Source: Chloranthus sessilifolius
Lineage: Eukaryota; Streptophyta; Magnoliopsida; Chloranthales; Chloranthaceae
NCBI GenBank assembly: GCA_021018995.1
Contig: CM037587.1
Location: 17,485,366-17,549,365 of the forward strand
Direction: 5' to 3'
DNA length: 64,000 bases
Translations under genes and position numbers: made by a program
The notes under the pieces: generated by a model
Databases searched by the model: none
Told to the model about the DNA's origin: nothing
What the model saw: the letters and a program-made list of their open reading frames with translations, nothing else
Shown: positions 1 through 11,261 of the stretch, piece after piece
How the letters are laid out: each line of letters begins with the position of its first letter
Numbering within the stretch: the stretch's first letter is position 1

Positions 1-1809
1 CAGTTGTCATATATATTCCTTGGGAATACTATCCAAGCCCCTTTCTCATAGGCGCCGGGGTTAAATCTCATCTCAACATCCCTAGGATGTACTTACTGTG
101 TACGGATAAACCTCCATACCGGTATACGGATTGGCCGCCGTACTGGTCACGGATATCCTGCCGAGTCAGTCGTGGGTATCTCACCACGTCGGTGAGGTAT
201 TCTATTCAAACCTTAAATAACAAAAATATCATGTGTTTTACATATAGTTATTCACTGTGTAAAAGTTCTACTTTATATCAGTTAGGCCTTATCAGTCGTT
301 ATTCAATCTTACCTACATCCCTAGGATGTCTATATTACTCGTATCACACTGATTCCTTTATCACTTTCTCATCCCTTGGGGATGCATCATTTTCATTAGC
401 TTACGTGGTCTCGGTTACTCGCATCACACTGATGCCTTCATCACTTTCTCATCCCCTGGGGATGTCTCATTCTCATTTACTTTCTTGGTGTCACACACAC
501 ACCCTTTTTACAAAGATTTATACAGTTAAAATATTTTCAATTTGATTTCTATATCACTACATACATGCTCTTGTAATTAAAGTACATGTTCAAGATGTTC
601 TCTATCTTAAGTCTCTGAAGGTCCAAGCATCAAGGTCTCACACGGCTCCTTATGCTTGTATTCACACATACCACCTATGGTACACCATAATATATGCAAT
701 ACATCAATAAAGATGCTATAGAGAAGGTCCAAGACCCTCCATGAACCTTAAGGTCTAATTAAAAAGTCAAGTCAAATTGCCAAAATCGATTAATCGATCT
801 CCAAAGTCGATTAATCGAAACTCTAAATCGATTAATCGATTCCCAAATCGATTAATCAAAAATCCAAAATCGATTAGTCGGTCCCAAATCGATTAATCGA
901 AATCCCCAAAGTGGTTAAATCGATTCTCAAATCGAGCAGTCGAAAATCCAAAATCGATTAATCGCTCCCAAATCGATTAATAGAAATCCAAAATCGATTA
1001 ATCGATTTCCCAAATCGATTAGTCGATTTTCCTAAGTATTATTTCTCCAGCCACTGGAGGTACACAGTCGATTAGTCGATTTCCAAATCGATTAATCGAC
1101 TTTCAAAATCGAATAATCGATTTCCAGATCGATTAATCGAACTCGGGTATTCTTACTTTTTCAACTTCTAGACCAAAATTGATTAATCGATTCTCAAAAT
1201 CGATTAATCGATTTGGCCAGAACTCAGCCTCTTTTCAGGCTGTTCTTCCAATTCTTTTCTCTCTCTTTTTCTTTCTTTTCTATCCATTTAATTCTATGAT
1301 TTTTAACTACCCTTGACTGAATTTAATCATCAAAACTATGCATTTAATTTTAATAAAACTCACCTCAAATCAATCTCTTAAAGGATTGATAGGTTGGTTT
1401 AATGGCTAGGGTTCCGGCCCTTGCTTCAACGATCCTTCACGCGTTGAATCTGACATCAAATGCTTGAAACTCTTCCTTCAATCAAACCACAATAACTCCT
1501 AACCATTACTCACCTTGGTTCTCTCTCTCTCTCTCTCTCTTCTTAACTCTCTTTCACCAACCAAACAAAAGAAACCCAGGTTATTAAAACCCTTATAACT
1601 TCTCTCAAGCTTCGGTGTTAAGAACATATATCAGAGATAGGTATATGTGGCCCTAAACTAACACCATACATTACACTTAGGTCACATTTACATCACATTA
1701 GTTCATCACTTCATGAGTCCATTGTTTGACCATCACTTGGTCAAACCTACGACCAGTTGGGCACGGATCCCGAGGTCACTGTTTAACGCTCAAATTTTTG
1801 AATATTACA
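1..1809 (-). mobile_element. Tekay/Del-like Ty3/gypsy LTR, cut by the window edge
   Basis: Read on the minus strand, this is an LTR whose 5' terminus TGTAATATTC lies at 1809. Its other end is outside the window. It has the same internal order as the LTRs at 3427-5908 and 31488-36492: terminal region, a self-complementary array (784-1215), then a GGATATCC-type repeat (about 120-190). It abuts degenerate coding sequence that begins at 1810, so it seems to have inserted into that older element. No target duplication can be tested because the left end is missing. Lineage assignment rests on similarity of layout to the other LTRs, not on coding sequence. Confidence 0.6.
784..1215. repeat. Array of TCGATTAATCGA self-complementary words
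   Basis: More than a dozen copies of (A)ATCGATTAATCGA(T), perfect or with one change, are separated by variable spacers of about 6-20 bp such as TTCCCAA and AAATCCAA. Each copy is a palindrome and could form a short hairpin or bind a dimeric factor. Spacer length and sequence vary, so it is not a simple satellite. It lies about 600-1025 bp downstream of the LTR start at 1809 (minus strand), the same relative place as different arrays in sister LTRs. Confidence 0.85.
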
Positions 1810-3120
1810 TGTAGTGTTAAAAGGATATCGAATATACACCTCTTGGTTAGCTTGTCAAAAACAAATTGACAACTTTTCCAATGCCTGTTACCAAGTTCAT
1901 ACCTCTCTAAGTGAAGCTAAAGTAGCTTTTCTTAACTTCCAGTCGCAATTTTTGCTAGAACAAACTAGCATTAATAATGTTCTCGACTTTTTCAATCCAG
2001 GAATGAGTGCCGATTTATATCATGACCTAAATGGAGCTTGGAAATGCCAACTCCTAAAAGATAAAAAATAATTCAGAAGATTCATGAGTTCTTTAACCAG
2101 TAAAGTAACGGAAAAAGAAAAAAAACTAGAAAAACTACAAGATAGTTCAAATGCTCTTGTAAAAACCTTATTATGGGATTCGGAAAATTTCACAATTGAA
2201 AAAATTGATCATTTTCTAGCTTTAGTTGATCTTTTAGATTCAAATTATCCTGATCCGATTTCTCATAAATTAAAAAGAATATGTTTATTCGAAAAAATTT
2301 AGCATGTTTTACCCAGTGATATCAATAACCCTTTGATTGCACAGATCGAAGATCATGAAATTAAAATTAAACAAATTTTAATGGATAATTATAATATAGC
2401 TCATTATTACGAGATTTTTACTGAAAATCCAACGTACAGTTTAGAAGAATGCCTTGACTAGGGATTAGTAAAACAACTAATTTTCCCTGGTTATCCCATA
2501 AATGAATTCCCTATGATGATAAAACCATGATCTATCATCTCACAAAAAATCTTATTCGGACAGTGTTACCTTCTTGATAACAAGTACAGTTGGTTGGATA
2601 GAAAGAGAAAAGTTTTATCAGCCTTATCAAATTTGGTTTCTAGACAAAACTAGAGATTATGAGTTCGATGAAATTGATGAACCAATGGCTAAAGCAAGCA
2701 TCTTGGCCATTAATCCCAAATCTTATTGGATCAGATCTTTAAAGACTTTTTCTACCATGGCGCGTCAAATCCATGCTGCCAACAATCGGTTTAACAATAC
2801 CGATGAAAGACAAATTTTCAATACGAACCTTCCAATCAATTATATGCGAACTAATGAACAAAAAGTGGAAGTAAGTAAACTTTTGATTAACATGGATACT
2901 CGAAGAGATCTTGATTTGCCTGAGAACCTCGAAATTGAAACAACGATGCTTGAGGAAGAAGAAATGCAAGATATGCAAGTTCCAGAAAGCCCCACTTCAG
3001 AAGATTCCACCTTCTATCATAATCTGGAAAGCAGAATGGAAGCCTATTGGACCCCATCACTATGCAGAAGTTGTAGCAAGGATGACCCCAGCTCATCCAG
3101 GACACGTGGCTACTCTTAAA
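1810..3120 (+). pseudogene. Degenerate retroelement or pararetrovirus-like coding sequence, not identified
   Basis: Three broken reading frames follow one another: 1814-2071, 2084-2302 and 2574-3119, with further open codons between them in shifted frames (for example 2303-2460). The first two parts are lysine-rich and probably helical. The last has a conserved look, with aromatic and basic clusters (YQPYQIWFLDK, SYWIRSLKTFSTMARQIH) and an acidic C-terminal stretch. I do not recognise a catalytic motif or zinc knuckle. The style suggests a gag or movement/coat-type protein of a plant LTR element or an endogenous pararetrovirus, but this is inference. It is interrupted on the left by the LTR at 1-1809 and on the right by the solo LTR at 3427-5908. 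Related broken codons resume near 6190. Confidence 0.45.
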
Positions 3121-4313
3121 CTTCAACAATGACATTTCGCATTTTGAAAAAAGAATTCGAATCTTATCTTACTTTAGAAAAAGCTAAAGTAGACATCATC
3201 TTTTGATCAAGAAATTTGCTTTGGATAAAGAGATTCGATCTGTTTTGTCAATAGTGTTTGTAAAAGTAGAACTATTTGTAAAAGTAGATTCGCTTTAGGT
3301 CTATAAGAAGGAATGCTCTCATCCTTGTTGAGACATCGATCCAAGTAATTCCACAGTGTGCTGTAAATGGTATAAGAGCTAGTTTAAGTAAAAATGTAAA
3401 GAGTTGTATGTTTGAGTGTGAGTTTGTATGACAGCCCTAATTTGGGCACCTTGAAATTCGGGCCGTCAGTACGACCCTTGAGGCCGTACCCTACATATCA
3501 TACACAATACTTGGTACATCCACACACAAAGCGGAACAAAGTATAAACCTAATAAAGCAGATAGAGAATCATATTAAAGAAATCTCCATATCTACTCAAT
3601 CACCAACTAATAGATAACTTAAAAGACGGTTCTAATCCCATGCCAAATGCATGAGCAAAAGAATTGAACCGAACCATCAGTGACAACCAAAAGTCATCCT
3701 ATGATGGCTCGCCAAAAAGAATACAATATCCCATAATTATATCATTTCAAATTTATAATGGTCGGACGTACCATGCCTTACAAAATAATCTCAAAATAGC
3801 GAAGCAGAGTCCACTAGAAGAAATCCTTAGGAGGTGGCTCTATCTCCTCTCCAGCAATGTACTTAGGATCCTCTAGGTCTAGATCCCCAGTACCAGCTGC
3901 ATCCTCGAAACTTGTGATGTATAGTCGAAGAGTGAGCTACATCTTAGCTCAATAGGGAAAAACTAACATAGCATGCATATTTTCAACATCACACATATCT
4001 TTCATGACATAACACAATCGCATGTTTCTTGAATGAAGGATACAATTTAAAAGCATTTAGATTGAATGAAACTGATAACTGGTGCATGTTTCAAAAATCA
4101 CACTTATCATAAACTCAAAAGTTCTTTTTCTTACTTCACAAGCTTAAATCAATCACTTAAATATTTCCTCGAGCAAATATAACATCGAACCCCAATGGAA
4201 TACCCACCATCTTCGTTCAATTGAGCCCTTGCACATATATATACACCAACCCTCTTGTCTCGAGGTGACTTATCGAACGAACACATATTACCTCAGAATG
4301 GAAATCACAGAGC

Positions 4314-4405
4314 GGATATCCTGCCGCACCGGAGCACAAATTGTACGGATATCCCGCTGTACCGGTCATGGATATCCCGCCACGTCGGTCACGGATATCC
4401 CATCG
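4314..4405. repeat. GGATATCC minisatellite within the solo LTR
   Basis: Four units of the form CGGATATCC(C/T)GCC...ACCGGTC occur in tandem. The same short unit recurs in the other Tekay-like LTRs (120-190, about 32440-32480, 22740-23110 in diverged form, 50790-50870), so it is a family hallmark and not random sequence. Confidence 0.75.
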
Positions 4406-4994
4406 TGTCGATCGAGTATTCACACAAAAACTTTAATCAAAGTGTTAAATCTACATATAGTTATTCACCGTGAGTTTGTGATAATTATAATAGGTTTTGA
4501 CTTCTAAGTTCTCACATATATTCATCCCAATGATGTCACATGCACACATTAAATGTTTCTGGAGTTTTCACATATGTTCACATACTGATGATATCACATG
4601 CACACATATTTCTATTCCCTTGCCGAAAACACACATATTAACATCATACTTCACACACACACACATTTTCTCTTAGTGATTACACATATCACACTTGCAT
4701 GTTTAAAACATGATGAATCTATGCTATGGCAAAACATATCGCAAATCACACATTCTAATCATATCACTACACATATGCTTGGTGAAATCAAATTCACATG
4801 CTAAGAAGTTTTCCCTACCTCACATGAAGTCGTACTATAATTCTCCTAGCTCATAGTTGCTTCTCTAATCTATGGTTCAAGATCACACCTATCATACAAG
4901 AGTTTATAACAAAACATAAAAGATGACGTAAAACAGGGAAATACGAAGACCCCTCAATTCCACAAGTGAAACAAAACAAAACCCCAAAATTATT

Positions 4995-5335
4995 ATAAAT
5001 CGACTGGTCGGTTTTCAAAATCGACTAGTCAAATCAATTTCAACCGGTCATTTTTCCTTCAGAAAACCAGACCTTATTCTCACCCAAAATCGACCAGCCG
5101 ATCTCAATTCGACCAGTCGGTTTTCCAAAATCGACTGGCCGGTTTCTCAAAAACTAACTTTACACGCACACTATTTTTCCAAATCGACCGGTCAATGCTA
5201 CTTTCGACTGGTCGGTTTTCCAAATCGACCTACCAAATTTCATTCAACCGGTCGGGATCGTGCTTGGCCTTCAGATTTCACAAGTTGTCAAAAATCAACC
5301 GACTGATTTTGAATTTGATCGGTCGATTTTCCACA
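4995..5335. repeat. Array of CGACYGGTCG self-complementary words
   Basis: About a dozen copies of CGACTGGTCG, CGACCGGTCG and near variants, often followed by GTTTTC, are separated by variable spacers. It holds the position that TCGATTAATCGA holds in the LTR at 1-1809, roughly 570-915 bp from the LTR start, but with a different word. Confidence 0.85.
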
Positions 5336-6159
5336 GATTTCACCCAGTTCGGGTTTACACCTCAACAACCCATTTTTCTCCAAATTTCTCTCTTTCTCCT
5401 TCCTATTCATTACCCATATGCATAATCAAACTTACTCACATACTCAATACAACATACAAAAACTCTTACCTTTTAAACTCGATCGATTCCTCGATCCTAT
5501 CTTCAAAATTTTGCTTTGTAGTTTGAGCTCTAGATTTTCACACTATTTAAAGTTCTTGAATAACATACACCATCCAATCCTTCATACACACCCAAGCATT
5601 CAATTCAATCTCTTCACTCTCTCTTAATAATTCTCAATAACCTAACTCACAAGAGAAATAAATTCTCTCTTGGTTTCACTTTCTTATATCTAGTTTAGGC
5701 TTAGGTGTCAAACACATACACCAACACTAGGTATATTATAACCCATTCAACTTCTCATATATAATATTTTTAGTCATTCTCACTTTCACTTAACTTTTTA
5801 CTCATACTTGACTTATCCGTTCATGCTCACAGGGTCAGACACATGACCCGAATGGCATGCATAACGAGACACACTGTTCAAAGATCGAAATTTTTTCGGG
5901 GCGTTACAGTTTGAGTGTGAGCTTGAAGGTATTACCGTGAAGTATTAGCGAGAAGATAATATCTCTGTAAGTATGTTATGAAAATATTTGTATTAACAAT
6001 AGATATATATAGTTTTTTATTTATAGTGTATCTCTTAATTCATGTTTGGATAATGGCTATGTTTTTAGATAAATGTTGGCATAAGACTGAGATACCTGCC
6101 TAAAAAATAAAAATAAAAAAAACAAACTTATATACTTAATATATGGTAAAGCCCATATC

Positions 6160-6560
6160 CCTTAAAGACTTGTTGGCCGTAGCGTAAAAAGGCTTTTGGT
6201 CTATTGGGAACGGTTTAGGCACCATCCATATCGGGAACAATTTATTAGGAAATTTGTAAATCTTGATGATATTTTAAAAATTTTACTATAATCCTCAAAG
6301 AACACCTTTGTGGTTATACCGGTGAAAAAAATCTACAAGAAGATGCTATTTTTATTCTATCAAAATTAGAATTATGTAATATCTGTCAATTCCAAGAATA
6401 TTGCAATATGTTTAAAAAATATTATTATCAATTGGAACCCCCAATTAATATTTCATGATTAGAACAATTTTATCATAAATTACCAGCTCCTTGGGATGAA
6501 TAGTTGACCGCTTTGAATCATATATTAGAGATTACACTTCTTGCCAATCTTTTGCATTAG
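6160..6560 (+). pseudogene. Continuation of the unidentified retroelement-like coding sequence
   Basis: Short in-frame stretches separated by stops and frameshifts can be read on the plus strand. One near 6208-6300 is rich in aromatic and basic residues (YWERFRHHPYREQFIRK). One near 6315-6500 contains closely spaced cysteines (CNICQFQEYC) and ends with LPAPWDE. Style and strand agree with 1810-3120, so the solo LTR at 3427-5908 probably split one older element. No enzyme domain is visible, and the identification as retroelement-derived is inference. Confidence 0.35.
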
Positions 6561-6893
6561 ATATGTTTAGATCACGACCTTCTAATTAGATGGAATAGAT
6601 GGTATTTCCACGTAGTATAAGTCCCCAAAATACCAAGACTTTCTTTTAAATGATAACTCTATCTACATCAACCAAATCTCTAAGGGCAACATAATCAAAA
6701 TTCAATGGCTGATTTAAACAAAGGGATCATGAGATTAATGGTATACCATCATAGGTTTTATAGATGGATTGATTTTTGTTTCAATGATCTTCATCGTCTC
6801 ATAGGACACCCATGAGGACAATCACTTTGAGATGTGTGCCAAATGGAATCAACATCTGACCGTCTGGTATGAAAACCATGATCTCAAGATCTA

Positions 6894-7085
6894 TTATTTA
6901 AAATATTGTAATGTAAAATGATTCTTATCCTCTGATTCAAGAACATTTGGTTGCACTGGAAGAAACTTTGGTTGCAAAAACCTCCACCCTAAGTTGAATT
7001 GACCTAGAGATATTCTGAACCGTATGAGCAAAAGAAGTCGTATTTGTATAAATAAGAGTTTGATTTTTGTGATGGTTCTAATCAT
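6894..7085 (-). CDS. Small hydrophobic reading frame present in both inverted arms
   Basis: A 63-residue frame starts with MIRTITKIKLLFIQI and has one hydrophobic stretch long enough to cross a membrane. The inverted copy (starting at 17734, plus) keeps the first 45 or so residues with few changes (MVRTITKIELLFIQI). The copies are diverged at DNA level, so retention of the frame is of mild interest, but short frames survive by chance. I recognise no family. It may be non-coding. Confidence 0.15.
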   Translation of the reverse strand: MIRTITKIKLLFIQIRLLLLIRFRISLGQFNLGWRFLQPKFLPVQPNVLESEDKNHFTLQYFK

Positions 7086-7257
7086 AAATTAGATATAAAT
7101 TCTAAATATAAAATATAAGGATGCATAGGGTGATTTAGGGGTAGCTAAGGTTAGTTTGGGGTAGTTTAAAACCAAAAGTGCTAAATTGACAGAAGTGTCT
7201 AACTATTATTTTTGTTTTCAATAGTAGTATAGTAAAAGTGCATGTGTGTATTGCACG

Positions 7258-7393
7258 CACTACAAAAAATAAAACTATTAGCTGCAGTTTTTTTTAATAA
7301 AATCGTTATTAATCTGTCGCTAAAAAATTGCCGCTATATTGTTTTTTAGCGGCGGTTTTATGCAGCAGACTAATAGTGTTATTTTTTGTAGTG
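7258..7393. mobile_element. CACTA-type miniature transposon, TSD ACG
   Basis: This 136-bp element has terminal inverted repeats beginning CACTACAAAAAAT and ending ATTTTTTGTAGTG, with a 3-bp target duplication ACG (7255-7257 and 7394-7396). Both are diagnostic of the CACTA (En/Spm) superfamily. The interior is largely self-complementary and codes for nothing, so it is a non-autonomous copy. Confidence 0.9.
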
Positions 7394-7398
7394 ACGTG

Positions 7399-7462
<64 letters not shown>
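7399..7462. repeat. (TA)n microsatellite
   Basis: About 32 uninterrupted TA units. It opens spurious reading frames on both strands. Confidence 0.95.
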
Positions 7463-7465
<3 letters not shown>

Positions 7466-7826
7466 AGCCGGCTTCGTCCTCTATGGGAGGACGCTTAAGC
7501 GCCCTCAAAGATCTCGTGCAGATCAATGTGGCATCCAAAATACTATTTGGGTGCGATGGGGAGCATAAGGGAATGACTTAGATCAATTTCCTAAAAAGAG
7601 ATTTCAAAAAATTTATTTTTAAGGCCTCTGTCAAAATTTGACTAATTTTAATGGTTTAAATTTCAAAACTCAAAAAATACATGGTGGAGATGAGTTTCTG
7701 AATTATTTTTTTTTGCTAAATATGATCTAAGCAATACACCTGTGCTTTGTGTGCGATCAATTTGGTGTCATGCTACCAATTAGAGGTTTTCCATAAGCGT
7801 CCTCCAATGGAGGACAAACATATTTT

Positions 7827-7829
<3 letters not shown>

Positions 7830-7862
<33 letters not shown>
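7830..7862. repeat. (TA)n microsatellite
   Basis: About 16 TA units inside the left inverted-repeat arm, at the edge of the block shared with 15671-16570. Confidence 0.9.
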
Positions 7863-7865
<3 letters not shown>

Positions 7866-9467
7866 ATCCACATGTTAGTGTAACTGTGTGACGTGCACGG
7901 ACTTTCAAGCATTGACTATCAGATTCCCACAATTGGAGTAAGATGAGGTATCAGATTGGGTTAAGTTAGGTCGAGTCGACCCGAGATTTTAGGATCATTT
8001 ATTTTATCTGTGCCACTTGGATTAAAAAATTGACCGTTTGATAGTACTTTCATGATCTCAAGATTCCCTGTATCAAAGATTGGGGAGAAAACAACCTTCA
8101 TCGTCTCATTCAAAGCAGTCAATGGTTTTTGGTGTAGGTGCCCAATAAGATTCCGTGGGTGTTACTCAAATTACCCATAAAAAATAGCAGTATTTTACTC
8201 GGTTGGGTTAGGTTTTTGGGTCAGGCGTTGGGTCAGATTGGTTGAGTACACCATCGGGGTTTGGTTGGGTCGGACATTTATGATTACTCAACCTGACCCG
8301 AGCAGTATTCATAAAGAAAGGCGGTTGTGATTTAATAAGAGAAAATTAGTCGTTGCTATAAAGAGAAAAGGCGTGTGTGAGAAATGCATTTTAAAGGGGA
8401 AAAAAATAGGAAAATTTTAGGGGTAAAATAGGAAAATTTTAGGGGTAAAATAGGAAAAAATTCACTTAGATCATATAATCTAGGAGAAATTTGTATTTAA
8501 TAAAGAGATTTGATTTGATTGGCAATCTAAAGTTATACTTAATTTAGGAAAATCCTATAATGTAGGAGAAATTTGTATTTAATAAAGAGATTTGGTTTGA
8601 TTGGCGATCTAAAGTTATACTTAATTTAGGAAAATTAAGGGTATATAGGATATTTTAGGGGTAAATATGGTATAGAGGGGTATTTTGTACCTAAAGTATG
8701 AAAACATAAAATTGACAGAAATAGAGGGTCGTTCGTGATTTTATATAGTAGTAAGGATCAAGGCCGGCCCTGGACAAAGGCCCAAGAGGCGGCCGCCTCG
8801 GGCCTCCAAGTTTGTTGGGGCCCCAAATCTAGAAAGTTTTTACCATCTAGTTACTTAATATAATTTTTAATGTAAAAAAGTATTAGTTCAATCTAATTGT
8901 ATAGTTGATCAAGTAACTACTGTTGCATTACTTTTTACCCAACATGTTGTGAGTTCAACTCTTCTCAGGTCTCATATTTGCATTTTTTTTGAAGGGTCGG
9001 GTCTCGGTCGGGTCAAGGTAGGTCATTGGTCGAGTCACTGGCCTAATTGGGTAAGGTCGGTCATATGTATTGACCCAATAGATTCTCTTTCCCAATTTTG
9101 ACCAAACCAGATTTGTTTGACCAAATCCTTTATATATAAGGAACCTCTAAACGTGCTCACGCGTTCTCCAAAAGCGCCCACGTCTCGGACCCCTTGAAAA
9201 CCATTAATTCCTTTGAATGAGATGATGGAGATCGCTTTTCATACCTATCTTTCACAAAATAGATATTCAGATCATGGCTCACCTATTAGACAGTCAATTT
9301 TTTATTCCATGTGTCATAAATTCTCAAAAAATGCCCTTGAATCATATGGCACAGATCACTCTCAAATGTGATTTTATGGGCATTTTTTTGGGATCTATGA
9401 CACGTTGAATCACAAACTGATTGTTTGATACGTGCACCATGATCACAAGATTTATTGAGTGAAAGAT

Positions 9468-9468
<1 letters not shown>

Positions 9469-9536
<68 letters not shown>
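9469..9536. repeat. (TA)n tract followed by (CA)n
   Basis: About 34 TA units run into ACACACACAC. The junction of this tract with unique sequence recurs at about 9687-9700 where the neighbouring segment has been duplicated. Confidence 0.95.
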
Positions 9537-9539
<3 letters not shown>

Positions 9540-9546
<7 letters not shown>

Positions 9547-10601
9547 AATTTTTCTTATTAAATGAGCCTAACTAAAAATAGCGATTTCAGGGTTGTTACA
9601 GTTTCATTTTTACCAATGACCTGTCAATTTTGATCTACTTGACGAGACTTATCCAATGAACCTATTTTTGAACGTTTTGAAACTATATATATATACACAC
9701 ACAAATTTTTCTTATTAAATGAGCCTAACTAAAAATAGCGATTTCAGGGTCGTTACAGTTCCATTTTTACCAATGACCTGTCAATTTTGATCTACTTGAC
9801 GAGACTTATCCAATGAACCTATTTTTGAACGTTTTGAAACTGTAAGTGAAAGATTCAATGGCAGTTAAAGTAATAAAAAATGTTAAAATGTTATTGGTTG
9901 GGTTACTATATCCGTCGGGTACCTTCTACAATTTAGCTTTTCTCTTTTTGTGTTGCATTTTTCTTTAATATTTGCTTTCGTTAAATATTTAGTTGTATTT
10001 TCAAATTATAAATAATAGAATAGAATATGGAGATATTTGTAATTTAAAAGCAATGAGTAAAAAAATAGTATGTGGCATTTTTTTTTGCTTTAAAAATTAA
10101 TATGATAGAGGGGCCATATTTTAGGAACTCGCCTTGGGCCCCCAAAATCTCAGGGCCAGCCCTGGTCGTTACAGTTCCATATTTTATAAATGACCTGTCA
10201 ATTTTAATCTGCTTGACGAGACTTATCCAATGAACCTATTTTTTAACTTTTTGAGTCTAATGAAGTACTAAAAAATGTCAGTGAAAGATTCAATGGCAAT
10301 TAAAGTAATAAAAATTGTTAAAATATTATTGGTTGGGTTACTATATCCATCGGGTACCTTCTACAATTTAGCTTTTCTCATCTTGTTTTGCATTTTTTTT
10401 TTTAATATATGCTTTCGTTAAATATTTAGTTGCATTTTCAAATCATAAACAATAGAATAGAATATGGAGATATTTGTAATCTAAAAGCAATGAGTAAAAA
10501 AAAATTTGTGGCATTTTTTATTTTATTTATAGATTAATATGAAAGAGAGGCCCCATTTTAGGAACTCGCCTTGAGCCCCCAAAATCTGAGGGCCGGCCCT
10601 G
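9540..10601. repeat. Threefold tandem duplication of the hAT-like element's 3' part
   Basis: A block with GTTACAGTT, ATGACCTGTCAATTTT, TGACGAGACTTATCCAATG and GAACCTATTTTT occurs at 9590-9685, 9750-9841 and 10163-10245. Copies two and three each continue through the GGTTGGGTTACTATATCC segment to a terminus of the GGGCC(A/G)GCCCTGG type, at 10161 and 10601. Copy one is truncated at a TATATATACACACAC junction. Confidence 0.8.
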
Positions 10602-10609
10602 GAAGGATT

Positions 10610-11240
10610 ACAAGCATTCAAAATTCTCTTCTACCCTAAGATTGCAAAACTGGTTGAACAAGAAATAAGGTTCAAACAATTTGATTTGTTCCTTAACCAA
10701 GGGCAAGATAAATGCAGGAAAATAGGAAGAGATTATTGTTAATGACGTATTATGCTTAATATTAATGTCAAAAAGAATCTTAACCATTCATTTATAATAT
10801 CTTGATCAAAATGATGCCATTTGAACTAGTAATAGGCACCATTCAATATATCACAACTTATAAATACAAGTACGTTGTTGCTGCAAGCCTTCATAAAAAT
10901 TTATTTCCCAGCCATAAATAAACTAAAGCTACTTCATTAAGTCATCTATAATGTAGGGAATTTGAAATTTATTACTCAACTTGGAGTAATCAACTTTTAA
11001 TGAGGATTTTAAATTGACAAAAGAAGCCATACGTAGCGCTGTGAATGGGTCGGGTAGACCCGTTACCTGAGTTGGTCGACCTTATTATTTAACTGGGTCG
11101 GGCACATAAAGTTGATCCGTAGAGAGTGATAATCGGACCCCACTTGAGTATTTAGATTTTGAATTTTGAATACAGTATGGAAATAGATTAAGGCGCTCGC
11201 GTAAATGAACTATGATTAAGTGCAACTTGTTTTATTATAT
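10610..11240. other. Intergenic sequence without a recognised gene
   Basis: AT-rich sequence with no long frame, splice-site series or RNA gene that I can support. A short GGGTCGGGTAGACCCG stretch near 11045 resembles the GGGTCGGGTT-type text in the inverted-repeat arms. Confidence 0.6.
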
Positions 11241-11261
11241 ATACATATGGTGGGAGCCGTT

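Larger units (their letters stand above)
3427..5908 (-). mobile_element. Solo LTR of a Tekay/Del-like element, TSD GTTTG
   Basis: On the minus strand the LTR begins TGTAACGCCCCGAAAAA (5908) and ends GGGCTGTCATA (3427), where the usual CA end has become TA. A perfect 5-bp target duplication GTTTG lies at 3422-3426 and 5909-5913. No internal region, primer site or coding sequence accompanies it, so it is a solo LTR of 2482 bp left by LTR-LTR recombination. It contains a GGATATCC repeat (4314-4405) and a CGACYGGTCG array (4995-5335). The TGTAACGCCCC start is typical of plant chromovirus LTRs. Confidence 0.85.
6565..8757 (-). mobile_element. Left arm of a long inverted repeat; Helitron-like 5' end at 8757
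   Basis: This segment recurs as the reverse complement at 15671-17874 plus 24430-25012. Matching blocks include 6890-7257 with 17570-17874, 7862-8750 with 15671-16570, and 6565-6900 with 24470-25012. On the minus strand the block starts with TCCTTACTACTATATAAA directly after an A. The other copy starts TCATACTACTATCATAAA, also after an A. A TC start placed between A and T is the Helitron signature. I found no convincing CTRR 3' end and no Rep/helicase sequence, so Helitron is only the favoured reading. A 136-bp CACTA miniature and two TA tracts interrupt it. No gene is evident except a small hydrophobic reading frame (6894-7085, minus). Confidence 0.4.
8759..10601. mobile_element. hAT-like non-autonomous element with GGCCGGCCCTG termini
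   Basis: The left end is CAAGGCCGGCCCTGGAC and the right end is GGGCCGGCCCTG, giving inverted termini of the CAGGGCCGGCCC type found on plant hAT-like elements. The flanks are 8-bp near-duplicates, GTAAGGAT (8751-8758) and GAAGGATT (10602-10609). Just inside each end are GGGGCCCCAAATCT and its inverted counterpart GCCCCCAAAATCT. No transposase frame is present. The element contains a long TA tract and a 3' part present three times (9540-10601). Confidence 0.6.

Noticed and set aside
87..545. 152-codon plus-strand frame at the window start
   Set aside because: It lies antisense in an LTR and translates GGATATCC and ATCCC-type repeats; no domain or start context.
784..1215. CRISPR-like appearance: short palindromic repeats with spacers
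   Set aside because: Spacer and repeat lengths are irregular, the context is a plant LTR, and there are no cas genes or leader. The repeats are LTR-internal words.
7320..7581. Frames rich in Ile-Tyr across the TA tract
   Set aside because: They are the translation of a (TA)n microsatellite, open on both strands by composition only.
9286..9545. Two minus-strand frames rich in Ile-Tyr
   Set aside because: Same cause: a TA/CA tract inside a non-coding transposon.
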